Shown: positions 1-6,782 of the stretch, piece after piece | Position numbering within the stretch: the stretch's first letter is position 1 | Layout: each line of letters begins with the position of its first letter | NCBI GenBank assembly: GCA_947178235.1 | Contig: CAMWXQ010000056.1 | Span: 1-7,005, forward strand | Direction of reading: 5' to 3' | DNA from: an uncultured Muribaculaceae bacterium | GTDB lineage: Bacteria; Bacteroidota; Bacteroidia; Bacteroidales; Muribaculaceae | DNA length: 7,005 nucleotides | Notes under the pieces: model-generated | What the model saw: only the letters and a program-made list of their open reading frames with translations | What the model was told of the DNA's origin: nothing | The model's database searches: none | Program-made: the position numbers and the translations under genes

Positions 1-71
1 CAAGGCGAAGTGCCTCTTTTCGTTCCTGTGAAATTCAGTCGTGCGTTCGGGCGAAAGTTGGGGGTGAAACT

Positions 72-103
72 TTTGGTGGATAGCGGAAAATCTCATACCT
101 TTG
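72..103 (+). promoter_or_regulatory. Bacteroidota-type housekeeping promoter for the dCMP deaminase operon
   Basis: A TTTG at 72-75 is followed, after 20 bases, by TACCTTTG at 96-103. This matches the Bacteroidota primary-sigma consensus (TTTG, about 19-21 bases, TAnnTTTG) at every defined position. Transcription would be expected to start a few bases past 103, around 108-111, which leaves a leader of roughly 15-18 bases before the ATG at 126. The leader has no Shine-Dalgarno sequence, as is usual in this phylum. It is the best promoter on the plus strand of the window and probably drives the genes from 126 to at least 2777. Confidence 0.75.
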
Positions 104-125
104 CACAAATTTTCTCACTACGCGC

Positions 126-566
126 ATGAACACACCCGAAAAGCAGGGAATCATCGACCGGCGCTATCTGCGCATGGCTGCCATCTGGGCCGAAAACTCT
201 TATTGTGAGCGGCGTAAGGTTGGCGCACTCATGGTCAAGGACCGCACCATCATCTCGGACGGATATAACGGCACGCCCGCAGGGTTCGAGAATGTCTGCG
301 AGGATTCGGAGACCGGCCTCACCAAGTCTTATGTACTCCACGCGGAGGCCAACGCCATCACCAAGGTCGCACGCTCGAACAACTCCTCCGAGGGGTCGAC
401 CCTCTACATCACTGCATCGCCGTGTCTGGATTGCGCCAAGCTCATTATCCAGGCCGGAATCACCCGCGTGGTGTTCGCCGACCTCTACCGCATCACCGAC
501 GGAATCGACCTGCTGAGGCGTGCCGGCGTCGAGTGCTGCTACATCCCCGCCGAAGGGGAGGACTGA
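126..566 (+). CDS. dCMP deaminase (deoxycytidylate deaminase, zinc-dependent)
   Basis: This 146-aa cytosolic enzyme should hydrolytically deaminate dCMP to dUMP, the substrate of thymidylate synthase. The cytidine/deoxycytidylate deaminase signature is complete: His72-Ala-Glu74 supplies a zinc ligand and the catalytic acid, and Pro99-Cys100-Leu-Asp-Cys103 supplies the other two zinc ligands. The segment GYNGTPAGFENVCED (46-60) matches the nucleotide-binding loop of the ComEB/T4-type dCMP deaminases and separates it from free-nucleoside cytidine deaminases and tRNA adenosine deaminases. The length is normal for the short bacterial form. The ATG at 126 sits just behind a strong promoter, and homologues begin a few residues before the conserved arginine-rich start of the domain (RRYLRMA). 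The next gene starts 28 bp downstream, so the two are probably cotranscribed. Substrate choice (dCMP rather than dCTP or CMP) is inferred from family resemblance. Confidence 0.93.
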   Translation: MNTPEKQGIIDRRYLRMAAIWAENSYCERRKVGALMVKDRTIISDGYNGTPAGFENVCEDSETGLTKSYVLHAEANAITKVARSNNSSEGSTLYITASPCLDCAKLIIQAGITRVVFADLYRITDGIDLLRRAGVECCYIPAEGED

Positions 567-594
567 ACAATTATCCTGCAACTCAGAAACCTGT

Positions 595-2235
595 ATGAAT
601 AACCGTCTCAAAAGTCCCGCCGTATGGATGCCTCTGGCAATCGCCGTGTCGTTGGTCGCGGGAATGTGGATTGGAAAATCGTTCCTCGGCGACCACTCGC
701 GATGGAGCGCGCGGACTAAGCTCGACACCATACTCGAACTCATAGACCGCAACTATGTCGACGAGATCGACACCGACTCGCTGCTCGAAGCCTCTATACC
801 CGACATCATCGCCGGCCTCGACCCGCATTCGGTCTATATTCCCGCCGAAGACCTCCAAGCCGTCAACGAGGATCTCGAAGGCTCCTTCTCGGGCATCGGA
901 ATCTCGTTCAACCTCATGGGGGACACCATCAATGTCCTCGAGGTGATCTCGGGAGGCCCCTCGCAGAAGGTCGGTCTCATGCCGGGCGACCGCATAGTCT
1001 CGGTCGACGACAGCATCGTGGCCGGGAAGGGAATCTCCGACATCAAGGTCAAGGGGATGCTGCGAGGCCCCAAGGGCTCGACCGTCACCCTCGGCATCAA
1101 GCGCAACTCCTCGCCCGAGCTGCTGACCTACGAGGTCACACGCGACGACATCCCCGTCACATCCATCGACGCCTCATATATGATCGAGCCTGGCGTCGGA
1201 TATATCCGCGTCAACAAGTTCGGAGCCTCGACCTATAACGAATTCTTCACCGAGGCCCTGCTGCTTGTAGCCCAGGGAGCCGAGAAACTCGTCGTGGACC
1301 TGCGCGGAAATACGGGCGGATTCATGGAGCACGCCGTACTCATGGCCAACGAGTTCCTCGAATCGGGCCTTCCCATCGTATCGATGCGCGGTGCCAATAC
1401 CCCCGAGACCCCGACCACAGGGAGCGACGGCTCGGGTTCGCTCAAAGGCTTCGAGGTCGCCGTGCTGCTCGACGAGATGTCGGCATCGGCGAGCGAGATC
1501 TTCGCCGGGGCCATCCAGGACAATGACCGCGGTCTCATCGTCGGACGCCGCTCGTTCGGCAAGGGGCTGGTCCAGCATCAGCTCTCGCTCCCCGACAGTA
1601 GCGCCCTGCGTCTGACCATCGCCCGCTACTACACCCCCTCGGGCCGCTGTATCCAGAAGACCTATGCCCCTGGTGTCGACTATGAACGCGACCTGCTCAA
1701 CCGCTACGAGAACGGCGAGATGTACAGCGCCGACTCGATCCATCTCGACACCTCGGTGAGATTCTCGACCCTCCACGGCCGCACCGTCTATGGCGGGGGA
1801 GGCATCATGCCCGACATATTTGTGCCCAACGACACGACGGGGCTCACCTCTTGGTATCTGAAAGTCCTCAACCAGGGCCTGCTCAACAAGTACACCTTCG
1901 AGTATGCCGACCGCAACCGCGACAGATTGGCCGACACCGAGAACGCCCAGGAGATGGCGGCCCTCCTCCCCGACGACGACACACTCCTCTATGACTTTGT
2001 CGAATATGCCCGCCAGGCCGGCGTGGCCCCGAGGTGGTATTACATAAACATTTCGCGCGATCTTCTTGTTAATACGCTGAAAGCCTTGATAGCGCGCAAT
2101 ATCCACGGCGTACAGGGATACTTCGAGATCGAGAACCTCACTGATCCCACCGTGAAGGCCGCTTTGGAGGCCCTCAGGGACGGACGCGCCCATGCACCCG
2201 TCACTCTCACCTCAAACAACACTCCGAAGCAATGA
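595..2235 (+). CDS. S41 family C-terminal processing peptidase (CtpA/Prc-like), membrane-anchored
   Basis: This 546-aa serine endopeptidase should cleave proteins near their C-termini in the periplasm. An N-terminal hydrophobic segment (about residues 11-27) follows positively charged residues and has no lipobox cysteine, so it is probably a signal anchor. A helical S41 N-terminal region follows (about 40-92), then a PDZ domain (about 94-175, with the carboxylate-binding-loop region near FSGIGISF 98-105) that would recognise substrate C-termini. The peptidase core (about 195-365) carries the catalytic Ser298 in SASASE (296-301), Lys323 in FGKG (321-324) exactly 25 residues later as in Prc, and Gln327 four residues after the lysine as in the CtpB Ser-Lys-Gln triad. 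All three are intact. A C-terminal extension (about 375-546) is usual for Bacteroidota members. The frame is open back to an ATG at 520, but that start would overlap the deaminase gene by 47 bp and put unrelated residues before the signal anchor, so 595 is preferred. Natural substrates are unknown. Confidence 0.93.
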   Translation: MNNRLKSPAVWMPLAIAVSLVAGMWIGKSFLGDHSRWSARTKLDTILELIDRNYVDEIDTDSLLEASIPDIIAGLDPHSVYIPAEDLQAVNEDLEGSFSGIGISFNLMGDTINVLEVISGGPSQKVGLMPGDRIVSVDDSIVAGKGISDIKVKGMLRGPKGSTVTLGIKRNSSPELLTYEVTRDDIPVTSIDASYMIEPGVGYIRVNKFGASTYNEFFTEALLLVAQGAEKLVVDLRGNTGGFMEHAVLMANEFLESGLPIVSMRGANTPETPTTGSDGSGSLKGFEVAVLLDEMSASASEIFAGAIQDNDRGLIVGRRSFGKGLVQHQLSLPDSSALRLTIARYYTPSGRCIQKTYAPGVDYERDLLNRYENGEMYSADSIHLDTSVRFSTLHGRTVYGGGGIMPDIFVPNDTTGLTSWYLKVLNQGLLNKYTFEYADRNRDRLADTENAQEMAALLPDDDTLLYDFVEYARQAGVAPRWYYINISRDLLVNTLKALIARNIHGVQGYFEIENLTDPTVKAALEALRDGRAHAPVTLTSNNTPKQ

Positions 2236-2777
2236 ACAAAGATGACATCCGCCGCAGGGTAAAGGCCCACAAGACCCTCCTCGACGACGCTGACCGCGAG
2301 TCCGCAGCTGCGCGCGTGTTCGGGTTGCTCGAACAGACCGCCGCATTCATGATGGCCGACCGCATACTCATGTACCACTCCCTTCCCGACGAGCTCTCGA
2401 CACGCTCGTTCATCGACAAGTGGGCGTCGCGCAAGCGCTTCTACCTGCCCCGTGTCAACGGCCTCCATCTCGAAATCCTCCCCTATGACGAGCAGCAGCT
2501 CGCCCTCGGGTCGTTCCATATCGAGGAGCCCACAGGCTCCGACACGGCCTCGATCGACGACATCGAACTCGTCGTCGTCCCTGGCATCGCATATGACCGC
2601 CGCGGCAACCGCGTCGGGCGTGGCAAGGGGTACTACGACCGCCTCCTCGGCGAGACCCGCGCACTCAAGGTGGGTGTCGGCTACGACTTCCAGCTGATGG
2701 AGGAGGAGATTCCCGCCGAGCCGCACGACGTACGCGTCGATGTGGTCATCACCGAGAGCCACTACTTCAAGATCTGA
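2232..2777 (+). CDS. 5-formyltetrahydrofolate cyclo-ligase (5,10-methenyl-THF synthetase)
   Basis: This 181-aa cytosolic enzyme should use ATP to convert 5-formyl-THF to 5,10-methenyl-THF, returning a storage or inhibitory folate to one-carbon metabolism. The family signature is plain. GIAYDRRGNRVGRGKGYYDR (118-137) is the nucleotide/phosphate and folate-binding block of the type GxAFDxxGxRLGxGxGYYDR. IPAEPHDVRVDVVITE (160-175) matches the conserved C-terminal block, where homologues have PxExHDxxxD and a terminal ITE/VTE. Basic residues near the N-terminus (Arg7-Arg9, Lys11) fit the ATP-binding start of the fold. The length is typical (about 180-200 aa). Its ATG overlaps the protease stop as ATGA (2232-2235), which implies translational coupling. 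The next gene begins 47 bp downstream with no visible promoter in between. Confidence 0.93.
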   Translation: MNKDDIRRRVKAHKTLLDDADRESAAARVFGLLEQTAAFMMADRILMYHSLPDELSTRSFIDKWASRKRFYLPRVNGLHLEILPYDEQQLALGSFHIEEPTGSDTASIDDIELVVVPGIAYDRRGNRVGRGKGYYDRLLGETRALKVGVGYDFQLMEEEIPAEPHDVRVDVVITESHYFKI

Positions 2778-2824
2778 CCCTCAGCCCACTCTCTGAAAAC
2801 GCCTTAATCCCCACTCCTCGCTCA

Positions 2825-3751
2825 ATGTCAACGACCACCTTCAACGTCAATATCCTCGGCTGCTCCTCGGCCACACAGTCGTCACGTCACAGCCAGTCGG
2901 GGCAGGTGGTCAACTTCCGCGACAAACTCTTCATGGTCGACTGCGGCGAGGGGACACAGGGACGTTTTCGCCGCCAGGGTCTCAAATTCTCGCGCCTCGG
3001 CCATATTTTCATATCCCATCTCCACGGCGACCACTTCTTCGGCCTCCCCGGACTGCTCTCTACCATGGCCCTGCACGGCATCGGTGGCGAGGTGACGGTA
3101 CACGCCTTCGAGGAAGGGTTGAGGCTGCTGCGCGACTGGATGGACTTCTTCAACCGCGAGCCCTCTTTCCGCATCAACTATGCCCCCGTCACCCCCGGAG
3201 CCTGCGAGACCGTATATGAGGACGCGGGTCTGACGGTGTCGACCTTCCCCCTCTATCATCGCGTCCCCTGTACGGGGTACCTCTTCCGCGAGAAGCCGTC
3301 GTGCCGTCCGCTGCGCGGCGATATGCTCGAATTCCACAATGTCCCCGTCTCGGAGCGCAGGGCCATAAAGGAGGGTGCCGACTTCGTGAGGCCCGACGGA
3401 ATCGTCGTGCCCAACTCGGCACTGACCCATCCCGCTCCCGCACCGCGCAGCTATGCCTATTGCAGCGACACAATGTTTGACACCCGCGTGGCCGAGGCGG
3501 TCGAGGGGGTGACGACACTCTACCACGAGTCGACCTACGGCGACGAGTATCTCGCCATGGCCCGCGAGCGCGGCCACTCGACAGCGCGCCAGGCAGCCGA
3601 GATCGCCCGCGCCGCCCGCGCCGGCAAACTTGTGCTCGGCCACTACTCTAAGCGCTACGACGCCGACGGCGAGGCCCGTCTGCTCGCCGAGGCCCGCGAG
3701 GTATTCCCCGACACAATCCTCGCCGACGAGGGTATGGTCATCAAGGTCTAA
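2825..3751 (+). CDS. rnz: Ribonuclease Z (tRNA 3' processing endonuclease)
   Basis: This 308-aa short-form (tRNase Z-S) enzyme of the metallo-beta-lactamase fold cuts pre-tRNA just after the discriminator base, leaving a 3' end ready for CCA addition. The key motif HLHGDH (65-70) supplies the zinc ligands His65, His67, Asp69 and His70. The remaining ligands are visible as His145 (in YHRVPCTGY), Asp215 (in CSDT) and His273 (in GHYSKRY). The RNase Z-specific His-Ser-Thr motif is present at 251-253. Residues about 155-195 fall where bacterial enzymes carry the flexible arm (exosite) that grips the tRNA elbow. The length is typical (300-310 aa). The ATG at 2825 begins a beta-strand leading into LGCSSA (11-16), where homologues have LGTSSA or LGSGSA. 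The 47-bp gap upstream shows no promoter, so readthrough from the folate gene is likely. No terminator with a T-run is seen behind it. Confidence 0.94.
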   Translation: MSTTTFNVNILGCSSATQSSRHSQSGQVVNFRDKLFMVDCGEGTQGRFRRQGLKFSRLGHIFISHLHGDHFFGLPGLLSTMALHGIGGEVTVHAFEEGLRLLRDWMDFFNREPSFRINYAPVTPGACETVYEDAGLTVSTFPLYHRVPCTGYLFREKPSCRPLRGDMLEFHNVPVSERRAIKEGADFVRPDGIVVPNSALTHPAPAPRSYAYCSDTMFDTRVAEAVEGVTTLYHESTYGDEYLAMARERGHSTARQAAEIARAARAGKLVLGHYSKRYDADGEARLLAEAREVFPDTILADEGMVIKV

Positions 3752-3799
3752 GCGCTTCCCACCTATTTTATATATAGTATGTTCTGAACTTTACCCATT

Positions 3800-3838
3800 G
3801 AGGGGGTGTTAGGATTATAGGATAACCCATACACCCTC
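3800..3838 (+). promoter_or_regulatory. Predicted leader hairpin just upstream of the AspT-type transporter start
   Basis: GGGTGT (3804-3809) can pair with ACACCC (3831-3836). A G-T pair (3803/3837) and a G-C pair (3802/3838) extend this to an 8-bp outer stem. Inside the loop, GG plus TTA (3812-3813, 3815-3817, with A3814 bulged) can pair with TAA plus CC (3823-3827), leaving a five-base loop. The structure ends five bases before the ATG at 3844, where it could limit ribosome access. It has no T-run, so it is not a standard terminator for the upstream rnz gene. A degenerate -7-like site (GAACTTTA, 3786-3793) would start transcription near the hairpin base but is too weak to call. The function is inferred from position and base pairing alone. 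Confidence 0.35.
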
Positions 3839-3843
3839 ACACT

Positions 3844-5547
3844 ATGCTTGACTATATCACAGACATTCTGCGCGACTATCCCGCACTCGCCCTGTTCCTC
3901 ACCGTCGGGCTCGGCTTCGTGGTCGGACGCATCCGTATAGGCCACTTCTCGCTCGGCAGCGTCACCTCTGTACTCATCATCGGTGTGATCGTAGGGCAAC
4001 TCGACATACCCATGTCTGGTCCGTTGAAGACAGTCTTTTTCATGATGTTCCTCTTCTCGATCGGTTACAGCGTCGGCCCGAACTTCTTCAAGTCCTTGCG
4101 TGGGCAGGGGCTCAAACAGGTCATCTTTGCAGTGCTGATGAGCCTAATGTGTTTCGGCGCGACACTGCTGATGGCCCACATCATGAGCTATACCAAGGGT
4201 GAGACGGTCGGCCTCTTTGCCGGCTCGCAAACCTGCTCGTCGCTCATCGGCGTCGGCTCCGAGGCCATATCCAAGCTCCCTCTGCCCGACGCGGTCAAGA
4301 ACAAGGAGATAGACATCATCCCTGTCTGCTATGCCGTCACATATATATTCGGTACACTCGGGACCGTCATCCTCCTCGGCAACTTCGGGCCCAAACTCCT
4401 CGGCGGACTCGACAAGGTGAAGCGTGAGACCGCTGCGCTTGAAGAGACAATGTCGGACAACGCGTGGCTCAAAGACCCCGCCAACTTCAATGTCCGCCGT
4501 CCTGTCTCGTTCCGCGCCTACCGTCTCACCGCAAACTACTTCTGCATTCCCCACACCGTCGCCGAGGCCGAAAGCTATCTGCTCCGCCACGGTATTCCGG
4601 TCTACATAGGCCGCGTCTGTCACGATGGCGAGATTCTGACCCCCGATCCCTCGTACATACTCCGCCCAGGCGACGAGGTCGTGCTCTGCGGCCGTCTCCA
4701 CTTCATGCTGCGCATCAACAATGTCGTCGGCCCCGAGGTGGACAATCCCGAACTGCTGACATATCCCGTCCACCGCATACCTGTGCGTATAGCTTCGACC
4801 TCGGAATTTGTCGGCAAGCCGCTCCACAACGTCATCGTCGCCCCCTTCATGCGCGCCGTATCGGTCCGCGATATTGAACGCGGGGGCTCACACCTCCGTT
4901 TCGACCCCACGATGGAGCTGCGCAAGGGTGACATACTCACCATCGTCGGCTCGCAGGATGCGGTCTCGGAGGCTGTCCCTAAACTCGGCCACGCCGAGCG
5001 TCCCACCACCGCCAGCGACATCATGTTCATGGGCCTCGCCATCTTCATCGGCGGCTTCCTCGGAGCCCTCAGTTTTTGGATCGAGGGTGTACCCGTGAGC
5101 CTCGGTACGAGCGGAGGCGCACTCGTCGCAGGCATCATCTTCGGATGGCTGCGCAGCAAACGTCCATCCATCGGCTATATACCACCCGCAGCCCTATGGC
5201 TCATGAACAACCTCGGCCTCAACGTATTCATCGCCGTCGTCGGCATCGAGGCTGCGCCGTCCTTCTTCTCCGGATTGCAGAGTATCGGGTGGATGCTCTT
5301 CGTCGTGGGTGCCGTCTGCACGACCATTCCCCTGCTGTTCGGTCTCTGGCTCGGACACAAGGTATTCCGCTTCCCCGCGGCCATCACTCTCGGCTGTTGT
5401 GCCGGCACACGCACCTGTACAGCCTCGCTCGGCGCCGTCCAGGACACCATCGGCAGCACAATCCCCGCCATGGCCTATACCGTGACCTATGCGGTCAGCA
5501 ATCTCCTCCTCGTCATCTGGGGAATGATGACCGTGGCCCTCGTGTGA
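3844..5547 (+). CDS. AspT/YidE/YbjL-family transporter with two central RCK_C (TrkA-C) domains
   Basis: This 567-aa inner-membrane protein has the layout of the aspartate:alanine exchanger family: a hydrophobic half, a soluble centre, and a second hydrophobic half. Membrane segments are visible at about 15-30, 38-53, 62-78, 92-114, 158-178, then 394-412, 422-436, 455-472, 481-504 and 540-565. The centre carries two RCK_C-like domains (about 215-290 and 308-382), each ending in the typical strand-turn signature, LRPGDEVVLCG (273-283) and LRKGDILTIVG (359-369). The halves are an internal duplication: GLFAGSQTCSSLIG (123-136) followed by VCYAVTYIFGTLG (161-173) mirrors GCCAGTRTCTASLG (517-530) followed by MAYTVTYAVSNLL (543-555). 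Characterised relatives exchange aspartate for alanine beside an aspartate decarboxylase. No decarboxylase is present here, so the substrate is open; a dicarboxylate or amino acid is plausible. RCK_C domains usually sense a small ligand. A hairpin precedes the start codon. Confidence 0.87.
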   Translation: MLDYITDILRDYPALALFLTVGLGFVVGRIRIGHFSLGSVTSVLIIGVIVGQLDIPMSGPLKTVFFMMFLFSIGYSVGPNFFKSLRGQGLKQVIFAVLMSLMCFGATLLMAHIMSYTKGETVGLFAGSQTCSSLIGVGSEAISKLPLPDAVKNKEIDIIPVCYAVTYIFGTLGTVILLGNFGPKLLGGLDKVKRETAALEETMSDNAWLKDPANFNVRRPVSFRAYRLTANYFCIPHTVAEAESYLLRHGIPVYIGRVCHDGEILTPDPSYILRPGDEVVLCGRLHFMLRINNVVGPEVDNPELLTYPVHRIPVRIASTSEFVGKPLHNVIVAPFMRAVSVRDIERGGSHLRFDPTMELRKGDILTIVGSQDAVSEAVPKLGHAERPTTASDIMFMGLAIFIGGFLGALSFWIEGVPVSLGTSGGALVAGIIFGWLRSKRPSIGYIPPAALWLMNNLGLNVFIAVVGIEAAPSFFSGLQSIGWMLFVVGAVCTTIPLLFGLWLGHKVFRFPAAITLGCCAGTRTCTASLGAVQDTIGSTIPAMAYTVTYAVSNLLLVIWGMMTVALV

Positions 5548-5676
5548 GACATTTTTTAACATCCGGCGACCGAACCAATCCCCGCCGCCGACGTTTTAAT
5601 AGTACAAGAGCGGATAAGACACACCGCCCGACACATAGTAAGAAAAGTAAATAACAACCCTAACATTATAAAAGAT

Positions 5677-6255
5677 ATGGTTTACACTCTCCCCGAACTT
5701 CCCTATGCCACTGATGCCCTGGCCCCCGTCATCTCCCGCGAGACCGTAGAGTATCACTACGGCAAGCATGAGCGGACTTATATCGACAATCTCAACCGCC
5801 TCATCAAGGACACCCCCTATGAGGACATGGAACTCGAAGAGATCATCCGCACTGCCGAGGGGCCGTTGTTCAACAACGCCGCACAGGCCTGGAACCATAT
5901 TTTCTACTTCTTCACCTTCTCACCCGAGGGGGCGAAGGAACCCGAAGGCCGTCTGCGCCACGCCATCGACGAGCAATTCGGCAGCTTTGACCAGTTCAAG
6001 CGCGAATTCGAGGAGGCAGGTGTCTCCATCTTCGGCTCGGGATGGGTTTGGCTCTCCAAGGACAAGGATGGCAAGCTCTTCATAACCAAGGGCTCGAATG
6101 CCTCGAATCCCCTCACCGACGGCCTCACCCCATTGCTCACCTTCGACGTATGGGAGCACGCCTACTATCTCGACTACCGCAACCGTCGCGCCGAAGCCCT
6201 CAAAGAGTGGTGGAAGATTGTCGACTGGGACGTAGTATCGAGCCGATACATCTGA
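5677..6255 (+). CDS. sodB: Iron-type (Fe/Mn family) superoxide dismutase
   Basis: This 192-aa cytosolic enzyme dismutates superoxide to oxygen and hydrogen peroxide. All four metal ligands are present: His27 (in EYHYGKH), His74 (in AWNH), Asp157 and His161 (in DVWEHAYY). Tyr35 is in the expected second-shell position. The active-site glutamine comes from the N-terminal half (Gln70 in FNNAAQAWNH) with Ala142 at the opposite site, the arrangement of iron or cambialistic enzymes; manganese enzymes take the glutamine from the C-terminal half. The sequence closely resembles the cambialistic Porphyromonas gingivalis enzyme but has Thr155 where that one has Gly155, which points to iron preference. 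The start is preceded by an A-rich leader without a Shine-Dalgarno sequence (5660-5676), as is usual in the phylum. No clear promoter is visible in the 129-bp gap upstream. A strong terminator follows. The protein has no signal peptide. Confidence 0.95.
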   Translation: MVYTLPELPYATDALAPVISRETVEYHYGKHERTYIDNLNRLIKDTPYEDMELEEIIRTAEGPLFNNAAQAWNHIFYFFTFSPEGAKEPEGRLRHAIDEQFGSFDQFKREFEEAGVSIFGSGWVWLSKDKDGKLFITKGSNASNPLTDGLTPLLTFDVWEHAYYLDYRNRRAEALKEWWKIVDWDVVSSRYI

Positions 6256-6320
6256 AAATCAAGAACAATACACTTCAAAAACAACAATATACAGCACTGA
6301 TAAGCATAATGTGATGAATG

Positions 6321-6357
6321 GAGAGAGAGGCAGTCGTGAGACCCCCTCTCTTTTTTT
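6321..6357 (+). terminator. Intrinsic terminator after the superoxide dismutase gene
   Basis: AGAGAGG (6324-6330) pairs with CCTCTCT (6345-6351). The stem continues past a two-by-two mismatch with GTC/GAC (6333-6335, 6340-6342) around a GTGA tetraloop. A run of seven T follows directly (6351-6357). It lies 65 bp after the sod stop codon. Read on the minus strand the hairpin has no T-run, so it appears to act only on plus-strand transcripts, just before the convergent DUF486 gene ends at 6381. Confidence 0.85.
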
Positions 6358-6380
6358 CGTGCCAAAAAATGAGGGTATCG

Positions 6381-6755
6381 TCACGCGTCCATGAAGACAA
6401 GGTAGACGGCGAGGATAAGGAGGCCGAAGGCGAGGAAGTGGTTCCAGTGCAGGGCCTGGCCCTTGAAGAGCATGAGGGCGAAGATGGTGAACACGAAGAG
6501 TGAAATCACCTCCTGCACGACTTTGAGCTGCAAGAGCGAGAACGCGCCGCCATTGCCGATGAAGCCGTATCGGTTGGCGGGTATCATGAAGCAGTATTCG
6601 AGCAGCGCCACGCCCCACGAGGCGAGGATCACGAGGTAGAGTGGAGTGTCGCTCGTGATCACGCGCATTTCCTGTAATTTGAGCTGCCCGTACCACGCAA
6701 AGGTCATGAAGATGTTCGACACTACGAGGAGTGCCACGGTGAGCCATCCGTTCAT
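6381..6755 (-). CDS. DMT-family small membrane protein (DUF486)
   Basis: This 124-aa integral membrane protein matches the DUF486 (DMT_6) family, related to drug/metabolite transporters but with only four transmembrane segments, here at about 4-21, 39-58, 78-97 and 105-122. Recognisable family blocks are SNIFMTFAWYG (13-23), SWGVALLEYCFMIPANR (46-62), GNGGAFSLLQLKVVQEVI (67-84) and FKGQALHWNHFLAF (97-110). Four-helix members of the wider superfamily work as dimers, so this one may too. No substrate is established for DUF486. The start fits the family, whose members begin only about a dozen residues before SNIFMTFAWYG. It lies 27 bp after the stop of the upstream minus-strand gene and has its own possible -7 box. 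No T-run hairpin is seen after its stop codon on the minus strand. Confidence 0.9.
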   Translation of the reverse strand: MNGWLTVALLVVSNIFMTFAWYGQLKLQEMRVITSDTPLYLVILASWGVALLEYCFMIPANRYGFIGNGGAFSLLQLKVVQEVISLFVFTIFALMLFKGQALHWNHFLAFGLLILAVYLVFMDA

Positions 6756-6763
6756 ATCGTTGT

Positions 6764-6771
6764 CAAATGTA
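6764..6771 (-). promoter_or_regulatory. Possible -7 promoter box for the DUF486 gene
   Basis: On the minus strand this reads TACATTTG, an exact match to the Bacteroidota -7 consensus TAnnTTTG. It sits in the 27-bp gap between the 5'-nucleotidase-like stop and the DUF486 start. The expected -33 region, about 20 bases upstream, reads GCTG rather than TTTG, so half of the promoter is weak. If used, transcription would start within a few bases of the ATG (6753-6755). Chance occurrence of the octamer is possible. Confidence 0.4.
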
Positions 6772-6782
6772 GTTTATTGGCA

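Noticed and set aside
3..20. AGGC/GCCT hairpin followed by CTTTT at the left edge, a possible terminator of an upstream gene.
   Set aside because: Only four base pairs are visible, the next pair outward is a mismatch, and the T-run is short. Sequence to the left would be needed.
1..129. A plus-strand frame open from base 1 to a TGA at 127-129, overlapping the dCMP deaminase ATG as ATGA, which could be the tail of an upstream gene.
   Set aside because: The 42 codons do not show the strong C/G third-position preference of the real genes, the peptide is unrecognisable, and a strong promoter lies inside it. An opening this long is not unlikely by chance.
520..594. Upstream ATG at 520 as the start of the S41 protease.
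   Set aside because: It overlaps the deaminase gene by 47 bp and adds 25 residues that look like an out-of-frame reading of that gene. The ATG at 595 places the signal anchor normally.
1174..2193. A 339-codon open frame on the minus strand opposite the S41 protease, plus similar long antisense frames at 2040-2762, 2882-3643 and 4144-4827.
   Set aside because: Sense genes with C/G at third positions rarely create stops on the opposite strand. The translated products show no recognisable family and the sense genes are unambiguous.
3764..3777. AT-rich imperfect palindrome CTATTTTATATATAG as an operator or -10 type promoter.
   Set aside because: It is short, of low complexity, and does not match the Bacteroidota -33/-7 consensus. 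Such AT-rich spacers are common between genes.
5564..5598. CGGCG (5564-5568) and CGCCG (5583-5587) with TTTT a few bases later (5593-5596), as a terminator after the transporter.
   Set aside because: The stem is only 5 bp with a 14-base loop, and the T-run is short and separated from the stem. Readthrough into sod remains possible.
5076..5654. A 192-codon plus-strand frame overlapping the end of the transporter gene and running into the gap before sod.
   Set aside because: The product is low-complexity, rich in Arg, His and Pro, as expected from an out-of-frame reading of a GC-rich gene. The transporter frame is clearly the coding one.
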